A stretch of 16,969 bases of DNA from Actinomycetota bacterium (GTDB taxonomy: Bacteria > Actinomycetota > Thermoleophilia > Solirubrobacterales > Solirubrobacteraceae): NCBI GenBank assembly GCA_005788585.1, contig SYBY01000454.1, positions 1 through 16,969 of the forward strand, read 5' to 3'. A program made the translations under genes and the position numbers. Below are positions 1-8,800 of this stretch, one piece after another. The notes beneath the pieces were generated by a model. It did no database searches, was not told the DNA's origin, and worked only from the letters and a program-made list of their open reading frames with translations. Position 1 is the stretch's first letter. Each line of letters begins with the position of its first letter.

Positions 1-1
1 G

Positions 2-148
2 GGCCAGGGCGACATCCACTACCGCTTCGTGCTCGACGTCCCGAAGGACCTCACCAAGGAGCAGCGCAAGGCCGTCGACGCGCTGAGCAAGGTCATGAAC
101 GGCAACCCGCGCGCGGCGCTGTTCGCGCACGAGAAGAAGGCCAGCTGA
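2..148 (+). CDS. dnaJ: DnaJ co-chaperone, C-terminal end (partial, 5' end outside window)
   Basis: The reading open at the window edge gives 48 residues ending in a stop at 146-148. The stretch [20 protein letters not shown] followed by a short helix ([11 protein letters not shown]) looks like the last beta-strand and dimerisation helix of the DnaJ C-terminal substrate-binding domain, where 'VPxxLTxEQR' is typical. DnaJ stimulates DnaK ATP hydrolysis and delivers unfolded clients in the cytoplasm. The stop overlaps the hspR start (TGATG), the arrangement expected for the dnaK-grpE-dnaJ-hspR operon of actinobacteria. The J domain and zinc finger lie outside the window, so the assignment rests on the short C-terminus plus the hspR neighbour. 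A DnaJ-like CbpA paralogue is possible. Confidence 0.85.
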   Translation, partial: GQGDIHYRFVLDVPKDLTKEQRKAVDALSKVMNGNPRAALFAHEKKAS

Positions 149-576
149 TGTCGACGCCGCGCCGCCGCACGACGACGCGTGTCGAGGTCTCCCACGACCG
201 CGGGGTCTTCATGATCAGCGTCGCCGCCGAACTCGCGGAGATGCACCCGCAGACGCTGCGCATGTACGAGCAGCGCGGCCTCATCGAGCCCAAGCGCTCG
301 CCGAAGGGCACGCGCCTGTACTCGCAGGCGGACGTGGAGCGCCTGCGGCGCATCCAGCAGATGACTGCCGAGCTGGGCCTGAACCTTGCGGGCGTCGAGA
401 AGGTCCTCGAGCTCGAGGAGCAGCTCGAGCGCACGCGTCGCAAGGTCGAGCAGCTGGAGGCCCGGCGCGAGGAGCTCGAGGCGGAGGTCCAGGCGCTCGA
501 GGCCCGCGCGCGCCAGGCGCGCGCGGACATCGTGCTCTACAAGGACGTCGCCGACGCGCTCAAGCCGCGCCGGTAG
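148..576 (+). CDS. hspR: HspR, MerR-family heat-shock repressor
   Basis: 142 residues. Residues 21-85 form a MerR-type winged helix with the hallmark run [20 protein letters not shown], then RGLI, GTRLYS, and [12 protein letters not shown] at about 76-87. Residues 86-126 are a Glu/Arg-rich heptad coiled coil for dimerisation, and the protein ends in KPRR as known HspR proteins do. HspR represses the dnaK operon and clpB by binding HAIR inverted repeats and uses DnaK as co-repressor (known for Streptomyces and Mycobacterium). ATG 148 overlaps the dnaJ stop, implying translational coupling. A later ATG at 211 would cut the first strand of the HTH domain, so 148 is preferred. The likely target in this window is the inverted repeat in front of clpB at 16287-16309. 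Cytoplasmic. Confidence 0.93.
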   Translation: MSTPRRRTTTRVEVSHDRGVFMISVAAELAEMHPQTLRMYEQRGLIEPKRSPKGTRLYSQADVERLRRIQQMTAELGLNLAGVEKVLELEEQLERTRRKVEQLEARREELEAEVQALEARARQARADIVLYKDVADALKPRR

Positions 577-585
577 CCGTCCGGC

Positions 586-2352
586 TCAGCCGGTGATGGT
601 GAACGTCACCCGCTGGCGCTCGCCGGGATTCAGCGACGCGTCGACCGGGACGAGGTCGGCCGTGTAGTCGCCCGGGGTCAGCGGGAGGCCGATGAGCCGC
701 CCGTCGAATGCCAGGTCCAGGCCGCCCGCGACCGTCGGGTACAGCTTGAACCCGACGAGCCGCCCGCTCCCCGCCCGGCGGACCGTGACCGTGAGGGCCG
801 CGTCCTCGACCTGCGGGTACTTCAGCGTCGATCCGGCTGCTCGGGTGAAGCGGTCGGGCACGAACGCGGGGCCGCTCTCCCCGGACTCCACGTCGGTGAA
901 CGGAGGGAACACGCGCGGCGCGACGCGGTCACGGCCGTGGGTCAGCAGGTATGCGCCGCCGGAGAACATCTTCCCTCCGACGGGGAGGCTGGTCGACCCC
1001 AGCACGAGGTCCGGCCTGCGGTCGCCGTCGACGTCGCCTGCCGACGCGATCGAGTATCGGACGGTGAACCCGAGCAGCGCGTCCGGCAGCCCGGGGACCT
1101 CGGCCTGCGTGCGGGCGTCGATGGTCGCCGGCGCGGGCCGGCCACGGATGACGCGCAGCTTGCCGATCGTGCCCTCGGCGTTCGCGGTCCGGACGACGAG
1201 GTCGGCCCGGCCGTCGCGGTTCTGGTCGCCGGCGGCGCTGTGGGTCGCCTCGAAGACGTTCGTGATCCGCACCACGGGTGTGGAGGCCACGTCGATCGTC
1301 CCCGGCGCTGCGCGACCCGGCACCACGGTCACGGCGAAGTCGCTGTAGGCCGGGGTGTAGGCGATGTCGGCGATGCCGTCGCCGGTGATGTCCCCGACGC
1401 CGTCGACGGGGGTCTTCACCGTGTCGTCCTCGGTCACGATCCGCTGACCGCGGTCGCCGAGGTTCTCGACGTCGAGCTCTTCCCGGGTCTCGGCGCCGAA
1501 CACGACGCTCAGCGTGCCGGCGTTGCCTTCGTCAGGCGCGACGAGCGCGTCGGCGAGGCCGTCGGCGTTGACGTCGCCCACGTTGGCGACCGAGCCGAGC
1601 GGCACGGGCGACGCGATGACCGCGACCCGCGTCTCGTCCTCGTTGGCGAGGTCGATCTGCTCGACCCGCGGGCCGCCGTAGAGGATCGTGGCGCCGGCGA
1701 GCTGGCCGCTGCCGAAGGAGGTGTCGGGGCTGCGCGGGAAGACGACATCGTCGTACCCGTCGCCGTCCATGTCGCCGACGCCGCGCGCCGGGGCGGTGCC
1801 TGAGGCGCTGGCAACGCGGGTGAAGCGCGCGCTCGGCTCCCCCATGATGTCGACCTCGGCGGTGCTCGGGCTGCCGTACACCAGGGTTGGAGGCGCGAAG
1901 AAGGACGTCACCAGCACGTCGGCGTACCCGTCGGCGTCGACATCGCCGGCGCGCGTCAGCGTGGGCCCGGTGATCGAGCCACGTGCCTTGATGGTGAACC
2001 CGCCGGATGCGAGGGCGGCGGTGCGGCGGACCCCGGACGGCTGGCCGCCGAAGATGACCCTGCTGCGGGCGGTGGCGTTGAAGTCCGCGGACTCCGCCTG
2101 GTCGGACACGGCGACATCGTCACGCCCGTCGCCATTGACGTCACCCAGGCCGTCGACCACCGCGCCGGTCAACGCGCTCTGCAGGTCGAACTCCTCGTCA
2201 GCGACAGTGCCCTGCATCGGCTCGCCCTCGTACAGCGAGGTGCCGGACAGGCCGGCGCTGGCCGGGGCGGCGAGCAGCAAGGCGGTGGCGGTGGTGAGCA
2301 GGGCGAGGCGCGCAGTGCGGGTGCGCCCCGGCACCCGAGGTCGAGTGGTCAT
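586..2352 (-). CDS. Secreted seven-repeat FG-GAP (integrin-alpha-like) beta-propeller protein
   Basis: 588 residues. A Sec signal peptide (Arg-rich start, hydrophobic ALLTTATALLLAAP, cleavage after ASA near 33) precedes seven calcium-loop motifs: DVNGDGRDD (71), DVDADGYAD (137), DMDGDGYDD (194), DVNADGLAD (260), DITGDGIAD (321), DQNRDGRAD (376), DVDGDRRPD (440). The 55-66 residue spacing predicts one complete seven-bladed propeller. The seventh loop lacks the usual Gly. Residues about 475-588 look like a beta-sandwich (VEDAALTVTVRRAG ... TPGDYTADLVPVDASLN) and may be an Ig-like tail. AGGAG lies 5 nt before the ATG. It is convergent with hspR (9-bp gap) and divergent from the operon at 2523. 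FG-GAP proteins bind Ca2+ and usually act in extracellular ligand binding. No catalytic residues or cell anchor were seen, and the ligand is unknown. Confidence 0.88.
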   Translation of the reverse strand: MTTRPRVPGRTRTARLALLTTATALLLAAPASAGLSGTSLYEGEPMQGTVADEEFDLQSALTGAVVDGLGDVNGDGRDDVAVSDQAESADFNATARSRVIFGGQPSGVRRTAALASGGFTIKARGSITGPTLTRAGDVDADGYADVLVTSFFAPPTLVYGSPSTAEVDIMGEPSARFTRVASASGTAPARGVGDMDGDGYDDVVFPRSPDTSFGSGQLAGATILYGGPRVEQIDLANEDETRVAVIASPVPLGSVANVGDVNADGLADALVAPDEGNAGTLSVVFGAETREELDVENLGDRGQRIVTEDDTVKTPVDGVGDITGDGIADIAYTPAYSDFAVTVVPGRAAPGTIDVASTPVVRITNVFEATHSAAGDQNRDGRADLVVRTANAEGTIGKLRVIRGRPAPATIDARTQAEVPGLPDALLGFTVRYSIASAGDVDGDRRPDLVLGSTSLPVGGKMFSGGAYLLTHGRDRVAPRVFPPFTDVESGESGPAFVPDRFTRAAGSTLKYPQVEDAALTVTVRRAGSGRLVGFKLYPTVAGGLDLAFDGRLIGLPLTPGDYTADLVPVDASLNPGERQRVTFTITG

Positions 2353-2361
2353 CGAGGCTCC

Positions 2362-2404
2362 TGACGTGGGAAGACTGACACGTCATTCCTATCGTGATGA
2401 CGTG
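2362..2404. promoter_or_regulatory. Probable operator: three alternating TGACGTG half-sites in the divergent promoter region
   Basis: TGACGTG (2362-2368), CACGTCA (2379-2385) and TGACGTG (2398-2404) alternate in orientation. The first gap is exactly 10 nt. The second pair extends to a perfect 8-bp inverted repeat, CACGTCAT-N10-ATGACGTG (2379-2386/2397-2404). The block lies 10-52 bp upstream of the minus-strand FG-GAP gene and 119 bp upstream of the plus-strand operon, so one dimeric regulator could control both. The regulator is not identified and no convincing -35/-10 pair was found here. Confidence 0.55.
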
Positions 2405-2446
2405 CGTTCTCGGTGAATCCCGTTCAGCGGCTCCCGGCCGGGTAAG

Positions 2447-2468
2447 TCAGATAACGAACAAAATCTGA
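2447..2468. promoter_or_regulatory. Inverted repeat TCAGAT-N10-ATCTGA upstream of the secreted-protein operon
   Basis: Perfect 6-bp arms separated by 10 nt in a locally A-rich stretch, 55 nt before the GTG at 2523. A weak -10-like TACTGT follows at 2475-2480 without a good -35 at the right distance. It could be an operator of the 2523-5778 operon. The short arms leave a real possibility of chance. Confidence 0.3.
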
Positions 2469-2522
2469 AACGGCTACTGTGGGGACCCTGCCTGTCCTGT
2501 TCCCGACCCGCAGGGGGTCACC

Positions 2523-3614
2523 GTGCGCACTCGCGCCATCGCTCGTTCTCTCATCGCCGCCGCCGCATGCGCGGCAGGTGCGTCACCCGCGCACGCGGAT
2601 GTCGCGCCGCTCGACATCCGCGGCACGATCACCGACGCCGCGGGTACCCCCACGGCCGCGACCGTCGGGCTCTATGTCTCCAGCGATCCGGCGCGCACAC
2701 CGGTCGCGACGACGACCACCGCGCCCGACGGGACGTACGCGTTCCAGCTTCCCGCACCCGACCTCGTGCGTCAGGCGGTGGAGACCGAGGGCGCAGCGAA
2801 CCTGTTCGTCGTCGCACTCAGCGACCGGGCCGCCGTCCCGCGCTTCTTCGTCTGGCGCCCCGAGGGCCTCGTGACGCGCGGCGCTCTGCTGCGTCAGGCC
2901 GCGCCGCCCGTCACGCAGGACGTCGTGCTCAGCCCCTCCTCACCCGGCGCGCTGAAGCGCAAGCCGGGTGCGAAGCGCCAGCAGGCGACCGTGTGCATCG
3001 CGATGTCGGCGGGCGAGACCGGGGCGAAGCTCACTCCCGTCGCGGAGGTGTGGATGACCCGCAACATCAACGCCGCGTTCTCGATGACCACGGCGTCGCA
3101 GATCGAGGTCTCCGCCTCGGCCGGCGGGAAGGCCGGCTTCCAGGCGCTTGAGGGGCGCGGCAGCGGCGCGTCGGCCAAGCGCGTCCTCGGGCCGAAGGAG
3201 AGCCGCGAGATCGTCGCGGGCGTGAAGTACCAGCGCAAGCAGCTGGTCTGCGGCGGGTTCAAGACCGGCAAGCCGTACATCGTGGGCGGCAGGTGGACCG
3301 GCAGCCTGCAGAAGCGCAAGGTGCTCCCGTCGCGCGCGTGGTGCCGCAAGCGCAATCGCGCGGAGATGGCGTTCGTCGTCAATCCCGGCGACGAGGTGGT
3401 CCGCGACAGGAGCGCGACGTCCACCTTCTCGGCCGGCGTGAACGTGGACGGCGTCGGTGGCGTGGACGTGAAGTCGACGTACACGCGCGGCATGCAGACG
3501 ACCTGGAGCGCGGACAGCCGCAAGAACCTCGAGCGGCCGCTGTGCTCGCAGGCGGCGGGCGTCAGCTTCATCGACGCACAGCGCGTCTACGCGGGCCCGA
3601 ACCGCCGCCGGTGA
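2523..3614 (+). CDS. Secreted protein of unknown function, first gene of a three-gene operon
   Basis: 363 residues, GTG start preceded by a purine-rich AGGGGG. The signal peptide MRTRAIARSLIAAAACAAGASPAHA is probably cut after Ala25. Residues 28-95 (LDIRGTITDAAGTPTAATVGLY ... TAPDGTYAFQL) resemble the carboxypeptidase-regulatory/SdrB-like Ig fold. Residues about 150-363 form a second basic domain with cysteines at 158, 243, 274 and 341, enough for two disulfides, and a Ser/Gly/Val-rich beta segment at about 190-235 and 296-325. I do not recognise this domain and assign no function. The stop overlaps the next gene's GTG (GTGA), suggesting coupled translation. Regulation may run through the inverted repeats upstream. 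No retention signal was seen, so it is presumably released or bound at the surface through its partners. Confidence 0.8.
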   Translation: MRTRAIARSLIAAAACAAGASPAHADVAPLDIRGTITDAAGTPTAATVGLYVSSDPARTPVATTTTAPDGTYAFQLPAPDLVRQAVETEGAANLFVVALSDRAAVPRFFVWRPEGLVTRGALLRQAAPPVTQDVVLSPSSPGALKRKPGAKRQQATVCIAMSAGETGAKLTPVAEVWMTRNINAAFSMTTASQIEVSASAGGKAGFQALEGRGSGASAKRVLGPKESREIVAGVKYQRKQLVCGGFKTGKPYIVGGRWTGSLQKRKVLPSRAWCRKRNRAEMAFVVNPGDEVVRDRSATSTFSAGVNVDGVGGVDVKSTYTRGMQTTWSADSRKNLERPLCSQAAGVSFIDAQRVYAGPNRRR

Positions 3615-4162
3615 GCGGGCGGACCCTCATCGCGGTGGCTGTCGCCGCCGGTGCCGTCGCGTCGTGCGGCGGCGACACCGGAGACGTCGTCGCCCCCGAC
3701 GGGCCGCTCGAGGCGGCGGCGACGGCGTTCACCGCGTCGACCGCGCTGGTCCCGGGCCGCCCCGTCAGCGCCGGGCTGTTCGTCGTCCGCCCCAGTGACG
3801 ACACAGGTGACGCGCCCATCGTGCTGGAGCGGGTGCGGCTGGCGTCGGCGAGTCCCGAGGTCCGCCTCGTCGGGGCGGTCGTCGCCGGGCCGGACCGCCC
3901 GATGGGCGCCTTCACCGCCGAGCGCCGCTGGCCGCCGTCGGTGCGGTTCACGGGCGTGGCCGCACCCGTCAAGGGCTACGCGATCCCCACGACCGAGCGA
4001 GCGCGACGGACCGGAACGCTCGTCGTGCTCGGGCTCCAGGCCGAGGACCTCGGCCGGTTCGAGGTGCGCGAGGTCCGCGTGGACTACCGCCGGGGCGACG
4101 AGCGCTTCAGCGAGCGCATGCCCATGCGCTTCTCCCTACAGGTCGACCGGAGGTACCCCTGA
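3611..4162 (+). CDS. Small lipoprotein of unknown function, second gene of the operon
   Basis: 183 residues, starting at GTG 3611 inside the stop of the preceding gene (4-nt GTGA overlap). The in-frame codons further upstream encode no signal sequence and lie wholly inside the previous gene. The N-terminus VSGRTLIAVAVAAGAVAS|C ends in a lipobox (V-A-S-C, Cys19), followed by GGD, so it is probably lipidated at Cys19 and tethered to the outer face of the membrane. The remainder is a predicted single beta-sandwich (alternating PVSAGLFVVRP, IVLERVRLA, EVRLVGAVVAG, GTLVVLGLQ, FEVREVRVDYRRG) with no catalytic motif seen. The stop at 4160-4162 overlaps the next ATG (TGATG). The context suggests a membrane-tethered partner of the two secreted operon products. 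Family not recognised. Confidence 0.78.
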   Translation: MSGRTLIAVAVAAGAVASCGGDTGDVVAPDGPLEAAATAFTASTALVPGRPVSAGLFVVRPSDDTGDAPIVLERVRLASASPEVRLVGAVVAGPDRPMGAFTAERRWPPSVRFTGVAAPVKGYAIPTTERARRTGTLVVLGLQAEDLGRFEVREVRVDYRRGDERFSERMPMRFSLQVDRRYP

Positions 4163-5778
4163 TGCTGCGACGCACCCTGATGACGCTCCTGACCGCCGGG
4201 GTCTTCCTCGTTCCGGTCCCCGCCCAGGCGGGGATCGTCGGCGTGCCTGCGTCGTCGGAGATCCCGAGCCGCAACTGCAGCTCGCCGTGCACCGGGCGCT
4301 ACACCATCAACGCGCCGAGCGCCGGCGCGGAGTTCACCGTCGACCCTGTGAGCGGGCGGCAGTTCAGCCACGGCGAAGCGGGCTGGGTCGATCTGCCGTC
4401 GGGATTCGACGAGTGGGAGTACACCGGGCGAGCGCAGGGCTACCGCGTGGTCCTCGATTTCCCGGGCAGCAACACGCGGCAGGAGTGGGGCATCGTCGTG
4501 TGCCGCCCGGCTGCGCCCTCGGAGAACCGGGTATGCGCGGGCAACGCGCCGATCGTGCCGTGGATGGGCTCGCCCGTCGCCTACGACCTGCCGACGCCGA
4601 GCATGCGCGTCCGGGCGGTGCTGCGGTACGGCGGCAGCTCCGGCAACGCGGCGGTCGCCGGGGTCATCCTGCGGGGCCGGGCCGCGTGGGTCGCGGTCGA
4701 CAACGAGGCCCCGGCGCTCAACGCGCTGCTCGCCGGCCGGCCGCTCGGGGACGGGATGGTGATCGGGGGCGGCGACGACGCCACCGGCCGGGGCGCCGAG
4801 CTGACGGTCGACGCGACCGACAACATCGGCGAGCCCGGCCTGGGTGCGCGGCTCGACAGCTCCCCGCTCGGGCTGGCAGACGGGATGGCCCGGGTGCCGG
4901 ACGGCCGCCGCACGGTCATCGCGCAGGCGTGCGACGCCAGCAGTCCGGCCAACTGCACCGAACGCGCGGCGAGAGTCACGATCGACACGGCTCGCCCCAT
5001 CGTCTCCCTGCCGCCACTCACCGCGTCGCGGGAGGAGCGTCCGGAGGTCACCGTCGAGGTCCGTGACCCGGAGACCAGCGGCTTCGCCTCGGGCATCGCG
5101 AGGTTCGCATTGCAGATCGGCGAGCAGCAGGTCGACGCCGACGTCGAGCGGGACAAGGCCGTCGCGCGGCTGCGGCCGCGCGAGCCGCTGCCCGAGGGCC
5201 GGTACCCGCTGGCGGTCCTGGCGACCGACGCCGCAGGCAACACGAACGATCCGGGCGAGGGCCGCGAGCTCGTCGCCGATCGCACGCCGCCGTCGGTCGC
5301 ACCCGCACTCCCGGTGCCGAGGACGACGGTGGTCGACCGGCCGGAGGCCGTGGTCGCGGCTGCGACCGACAACATGGGGTTCGCGTCGACGACGCTGCTG
5401 GTCGACGGCGGCGTCGTGCCTGCGGAGCTGGACGATGTCGCGGGACGGCTCGCGTGGTACCCGGACGGAGGCCTCTGCCCGGGCCGGCACACGGTCGAGG
5501 CGATCGGGACCGATCTCGCGGGACACACGGACCGCACCCGATGGTCGTTCCGGGTGCGAGGCGAGCAGACCGCCGCATGCCGGCGGCAGGCGTGCCTGCT
5601 GCGCCGTTCGGCGACGAAGCGCGCGGTCCGCGCCGTGGTCCGCGCGCGCAAGTCGCTGCGGGCCGCACGCAAGTACGGGACCCGGAAGCGGATCGTGCGC
5701 GCGAAGCGCACCCTCCGCGTCAAGAAGCGCACGCTCAGCACCGCCCGCCGCACGGAGCGGCGAGTCTGCCGTCGCTGA
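4162..5778 (+). CDS. Secreted Ig-like multidomain protein with basic cysteine-bracketed helical tail
   Basis: 538 residues. Signal peptide MLRRTLMTLLTAGVFLVPVPAQA, cut near 23. Residues 24-175 form a Cys-containing beta domain (Cys39, 43, 114, 125). About 180-275, 278-374 and 375-467 look like three bacterial Ig-like domains, each carrying an element such as VDATDN, LATDAAGNTND or IGTDLAGHTD next to xPP/xRP boundaries. Residues 470-538 are very Arg/Lys-rich, predicted helical, and bracketed by Cys473/478 and Cys536. Such basic tails recur on secreted proteins of Solirubrobacterales-type genomes (impression from memory). The tail might contact anionic wall polymers (inference). Translation is coupled to the lipoprotein gene by TGATG. 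The gene ends 9 bp before a strong hairpin and is convergent with the oxidase gene. Function unknown. Confidence 0.82.
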   Translation: MLRRTLMTLLTAGVFLVPVPAQAGIVGVPASSEIPSRNCSSPCTGRYTINAPSAGAEFTVDPVSGRQFSHGEAGWVDLPSGFDEWEYTGRAQGYRVVLDFPGSNTRQEWGIVVCRPAAPSENRVCAGNAPIVPWMGSPVAYDLPTPSMRVRAVLRYGGSSGNAAVAGVILRGRAAWVAVDNEAPALNALLAGRPLGDGMVIGGGDDATGRGAELTVDATDNIGEPGLGARLDSSPLGLADGMARVPDGRRTVIAQACDASSPANCTERAARVTIDTARPIVSLPPLTASREERPEVTVEVRDPETSGFASGIARFALQIGEQQVDADVERDKAVARLRPREPLPEGRYPLAVLATDAAGNTNDPGEGRELVADRTPPSVAPALPVPRTTVVDRPEAVVAAATDNMGFASTTLLVDGGVVPAELDDVAGRLAWYPDGGLCPGRHTVEAIGTDLAGHTDRTRWSFRVRGEQTAACRRQACLLRRSATKRAVRAVVRARKSLRAARKYGTRKRIVRAKRTLRVKKRTLSTARRTERRVCRR

Positions 5779-5787
5779 CGCGCCGAA

Positions 5788-5825
5788 CGGCAGATCCACG
5801 TCGCCCTGGCAACGTGGATCTGCCG
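5788..5825. terminator. Bidirectional hairpin terminator between convergent genes
   Basis: Perfect 14-bp inverted repeat CGGCAGATCCACGT / ACGTGGATCTGCCG with a 10-nt loop. It sits 9 bp after the plus-strand operon and 11 bp after the stop of the minus-strand oxidase gene. No T-run follows on either strand, as is common for hairpin terminators in high-GC actinobacteria. The only sizeable gap between these convergent genes is occupied by it. Confidence 0.85.
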
Positions 5826-5836
5826 GTCAGCGTGGT

Positions 5837-8800
5837 CTAGGCGCCGGTGGTCACGCGGACGTTCTTCACCGCGTGCCGGTTGGTCAGGCCACCGGTCGCG
5901 GCGCTGAACCCGACCAGCACCTTCGCCGGGACGGCCATGGCCTGCGTGACCGTCACCCCGCCGTCGATCACGGCGGTGACGGTCGTCGGCGTGACGGTCA
6001 CCTTCACGCGCTTCGTCGTGTTCTGCAGCGGCGTGAGCAGCGGCGTGGTGCTGACCCAGTTCAGGGTCTGCCACTCGCCCGCCTTCGCGCCGTCGCTGAT
6101 GCCGAGGCTGCTGCTCGGGTAGGTCGACATGCCGACCGCGATGCCGGGGATGCCACCGAAGCCGAGCGACCCGCCACCGCCGCCGACCGCGGTCGGGGTC
6201 GCACCCTTCGACGGGTCGGCGAGGATCATCGCGAGGCCGTCGGCACCGGTGCCATCGGCGATCGTCGCGTCGAACTCGACGGTCAGGCCCTTGGCCGTGT
6301 CGACGGCGGTCGGGTAGAACGCCGTCCCCTTCGCGTCATACGCGGCGGGCGTCAGCTGCAGCGTGTCGCTGGCGATCGAGGACGTGCCGTTCAGCTGCCA
6401 ACCGCCTGCGGCCGGGTCCGGCACCGTCGAGGCCGGCGGGTCGGTCGGCGGCGGGTCCGTGGGCGGCGGGTCGGTCGGGGGCGGCGTGGTGACGCCCCCG
6501 GAGACCACGAGGTCACGGATCTCGTGGCGGTTCGTCAGCCCGCCCGTCGAGGCGCTGAAGCCCAGCAGGACGCGGCTCGGAACCGCAACCGGCTGGGACA
6601 CGGTGGCCCCGTCGACCGTGGCGGTCATCGTGCCGCCCGAGATCGTGACCCGGACGCGGCGGGTCGTGTCCTGGAGCGGTGAGGGCAGGAGCGCCGTGCC
6701 GAGCCAGTTCAGGGTCTGCCAGGCGCCGGCCTTCGCGCCGTCGCTGATGCCGATGGTGCTCACGGGGTAGCTCGTTACGCCGACGCCCACACCGGGGATG
6801 CCGCCGAAGCCCAGCGAGCCGCCGCCGCCACCGAGCGACGTCGGCGTGGCGCCCTTCGACGGGTCGGCGAGGATCAGGGCCAGGCCGTCGGCGCCCGAAC
6901 CCCCGGCGAACGTCGCGTCGAACTCGACCGTCAGCCCGCCGCTCGTGTCGAGCGCGGTCGGGTAGAACGCGCTGCCCTTCTGGTCGGGCTGCGCCGGCGT
7001 CAGCTGCAGAGCCGAGCCGGCGATCGTCGCGACGCCGTTGAGCTGCCAGCCGCCGGCGGCGGGGCTCGGCACCGAGCTCGCCGGCGGCGGGGGCGGCGGG
7101 GTGGGCGCCTTGGACAGGGCGAGTCGGAGGGTGCTGCCGCTGCTCGGGGTCAAGACGAGGTTTCCGTCGACCGTGCCGCGCGTGAGCGTCAGCGTGGTCT
7201 CAGCGCCGGCCGCGACGGTGAACGGCGCGCCCGGGCCGGCGGTCTGTGCCCAGCCCGCGCCGGGGAGCGCGACCGACTGGATCGTCCCCGTGGCGGTGCC
7301 GGTGTTGGCGACCTTGACGGTCACCTGCTCGTCGGTCTGCCCGGTGGCGGTCAGCGCGAGCTTCGGCGCGGGCGTCGCGGCGAAGGTCGGCACGACCTCC
7401 TTGAGGTTCAGCGAGTCGGTGCGCGGCACCTGGATGCGGATGTACCGCGCGCTGCGGCCGAGCGAGACGTTGACCGTCGAGCCCACGGAGCTCGGCAGCT
7501 GCTTGGCCGTCACCCCGGCCTGGGCCCGCGTGCCGGCGACGGTGGTCGAGGTGAACGGCTGATCCGATGCGTACACCCAGGCCGAACGCAGGCGCTGGCG
7601 ATTCGTCGTCGTGTCCGTGCGGTTGTGGATCGTGATGCTCTCGACCTGACGCGAGCGGCCGAAGTCCAGCTGCCACCACGGCTCGGACTGCGACTTCGTC
7701 ACGACACCGAGGGCATTCGTGTCGCCGTCGTAGCCCTTCCACGCCGGGTACTGCGAACCGTTCTGCGAGCTCGCGGTCGCGGTCGTGTGCGGCGTGCTGT
7801 CGGCGGCCGGGTCGATGCGGACGATCGCCGCCTTCGACGGGACACCGGCGCTGTCGACCAGGAACACCATGTACGAGCCGGCCGGCGTCGTGTTGCCGTT
7901 GCTCGGCACGTCGACGGAGACCTGGTCGCCGTTGACCGACACGTCGAGCGGGACGAACGCGCTGGAGAAGTCGTACTGGTGGGTCGTCGCCGACAGGCGG
8001 ACGAGCGACGCCTTGCGGATCGACGCGGCCTGCGGGGAGCGGAACGTCATGCGCTCGCCCCACGAGGAGGACTGCGGCGCGGCCGTGATCTGCGGCCGCG
8101 GCGCGAGCTCGCCGGAGCCGTCCTTCTTGTAGAGGTACGGCGGCGAGAAGTACGCGCCGTTGTACTCGTTGGCGTTCGAGCCGTTGATCGACGTGCCCGC
8201 CGACCACACGCGGCCGTCCGGCAGGAGTGCGGCGACCGAGTGGTACTGGCGCTGGCGCGGCGTGTTCGCCATCGACGTCCACTGGCCCGTCTCAGGTGAC
8301 CAGCGCTCGGTGCCGTAGACCGGCGTGCCGTACGTCTCGCTGCCCGACGAGTTGCCGCCGATGACGATGGCCGAGCCGTCCGGCAGGGTCACGGCGGTGC
8401 CGGTGATGTGCGGGTCCTTCGTCGCGCCGGTGGCCCTCGGGACGGGGCGGCCGCCGGTGGAGACGTCGAGGAGGTACGTCTCCTTCGACGTGCCGCCGGT
8501 GATGCCGAGCATGGTGTACGGACCGACCATGGTGGCCGTCATCCGCAGACGCTGCTGGAGCAGCGTCTGGTCGTCGGCGCCGGTGAGCGTGCCGTTGCCG
8601 TTGATGTCGAGGATCTGGCGGGTCGGGTTGTTGCTCGTCCGCAGGTCGGTGACGTTCTCGATGGTGAAACGGCCGTCGGGCATCCGCAGGGCGAGCGGGT
8701 ACCAGTCGGCGCCGAAGTTGACGTTCAGCCGGCGGTTGCGCCCGGTCTCGGCATCGACGACATCCGCGCCGCTGCCGCCACGGCCGCCGAGCGCGACGAT

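Noticed and set aside
580..593. Short palindrome CCGGCTCAGCCGG at the convergent hspR/FG-GAP junction as a terminator
   Set aside because: A 6-bp arm with a 1-nt centre cannot form a proper loop, and it overlaps the minus-strand stop codon.
2451..2480. -35/-10 pair (TAACGA ... TACTGT) for the 2523 operon
   Set aside because: Only two or three consensus bases in each hexamer, too weak to call a promoter.
4084..5799. Minus-strand open frame of 571 codons opposite the Ig-like protein gene
   Set aside because: Composition is Arg/Asp/Ala-rich without motifs, while the plus strand has a signal peptide, Ig-like domains and coupled start/stop overlaps.
4844..6682. Plus-strand open frame of 612 codons
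   Set aside because: It runs through the end of a plus-strand gene in the wrong frame, across the terminator hairpin, and antisense into the first oxidase. Not a plausible gene.
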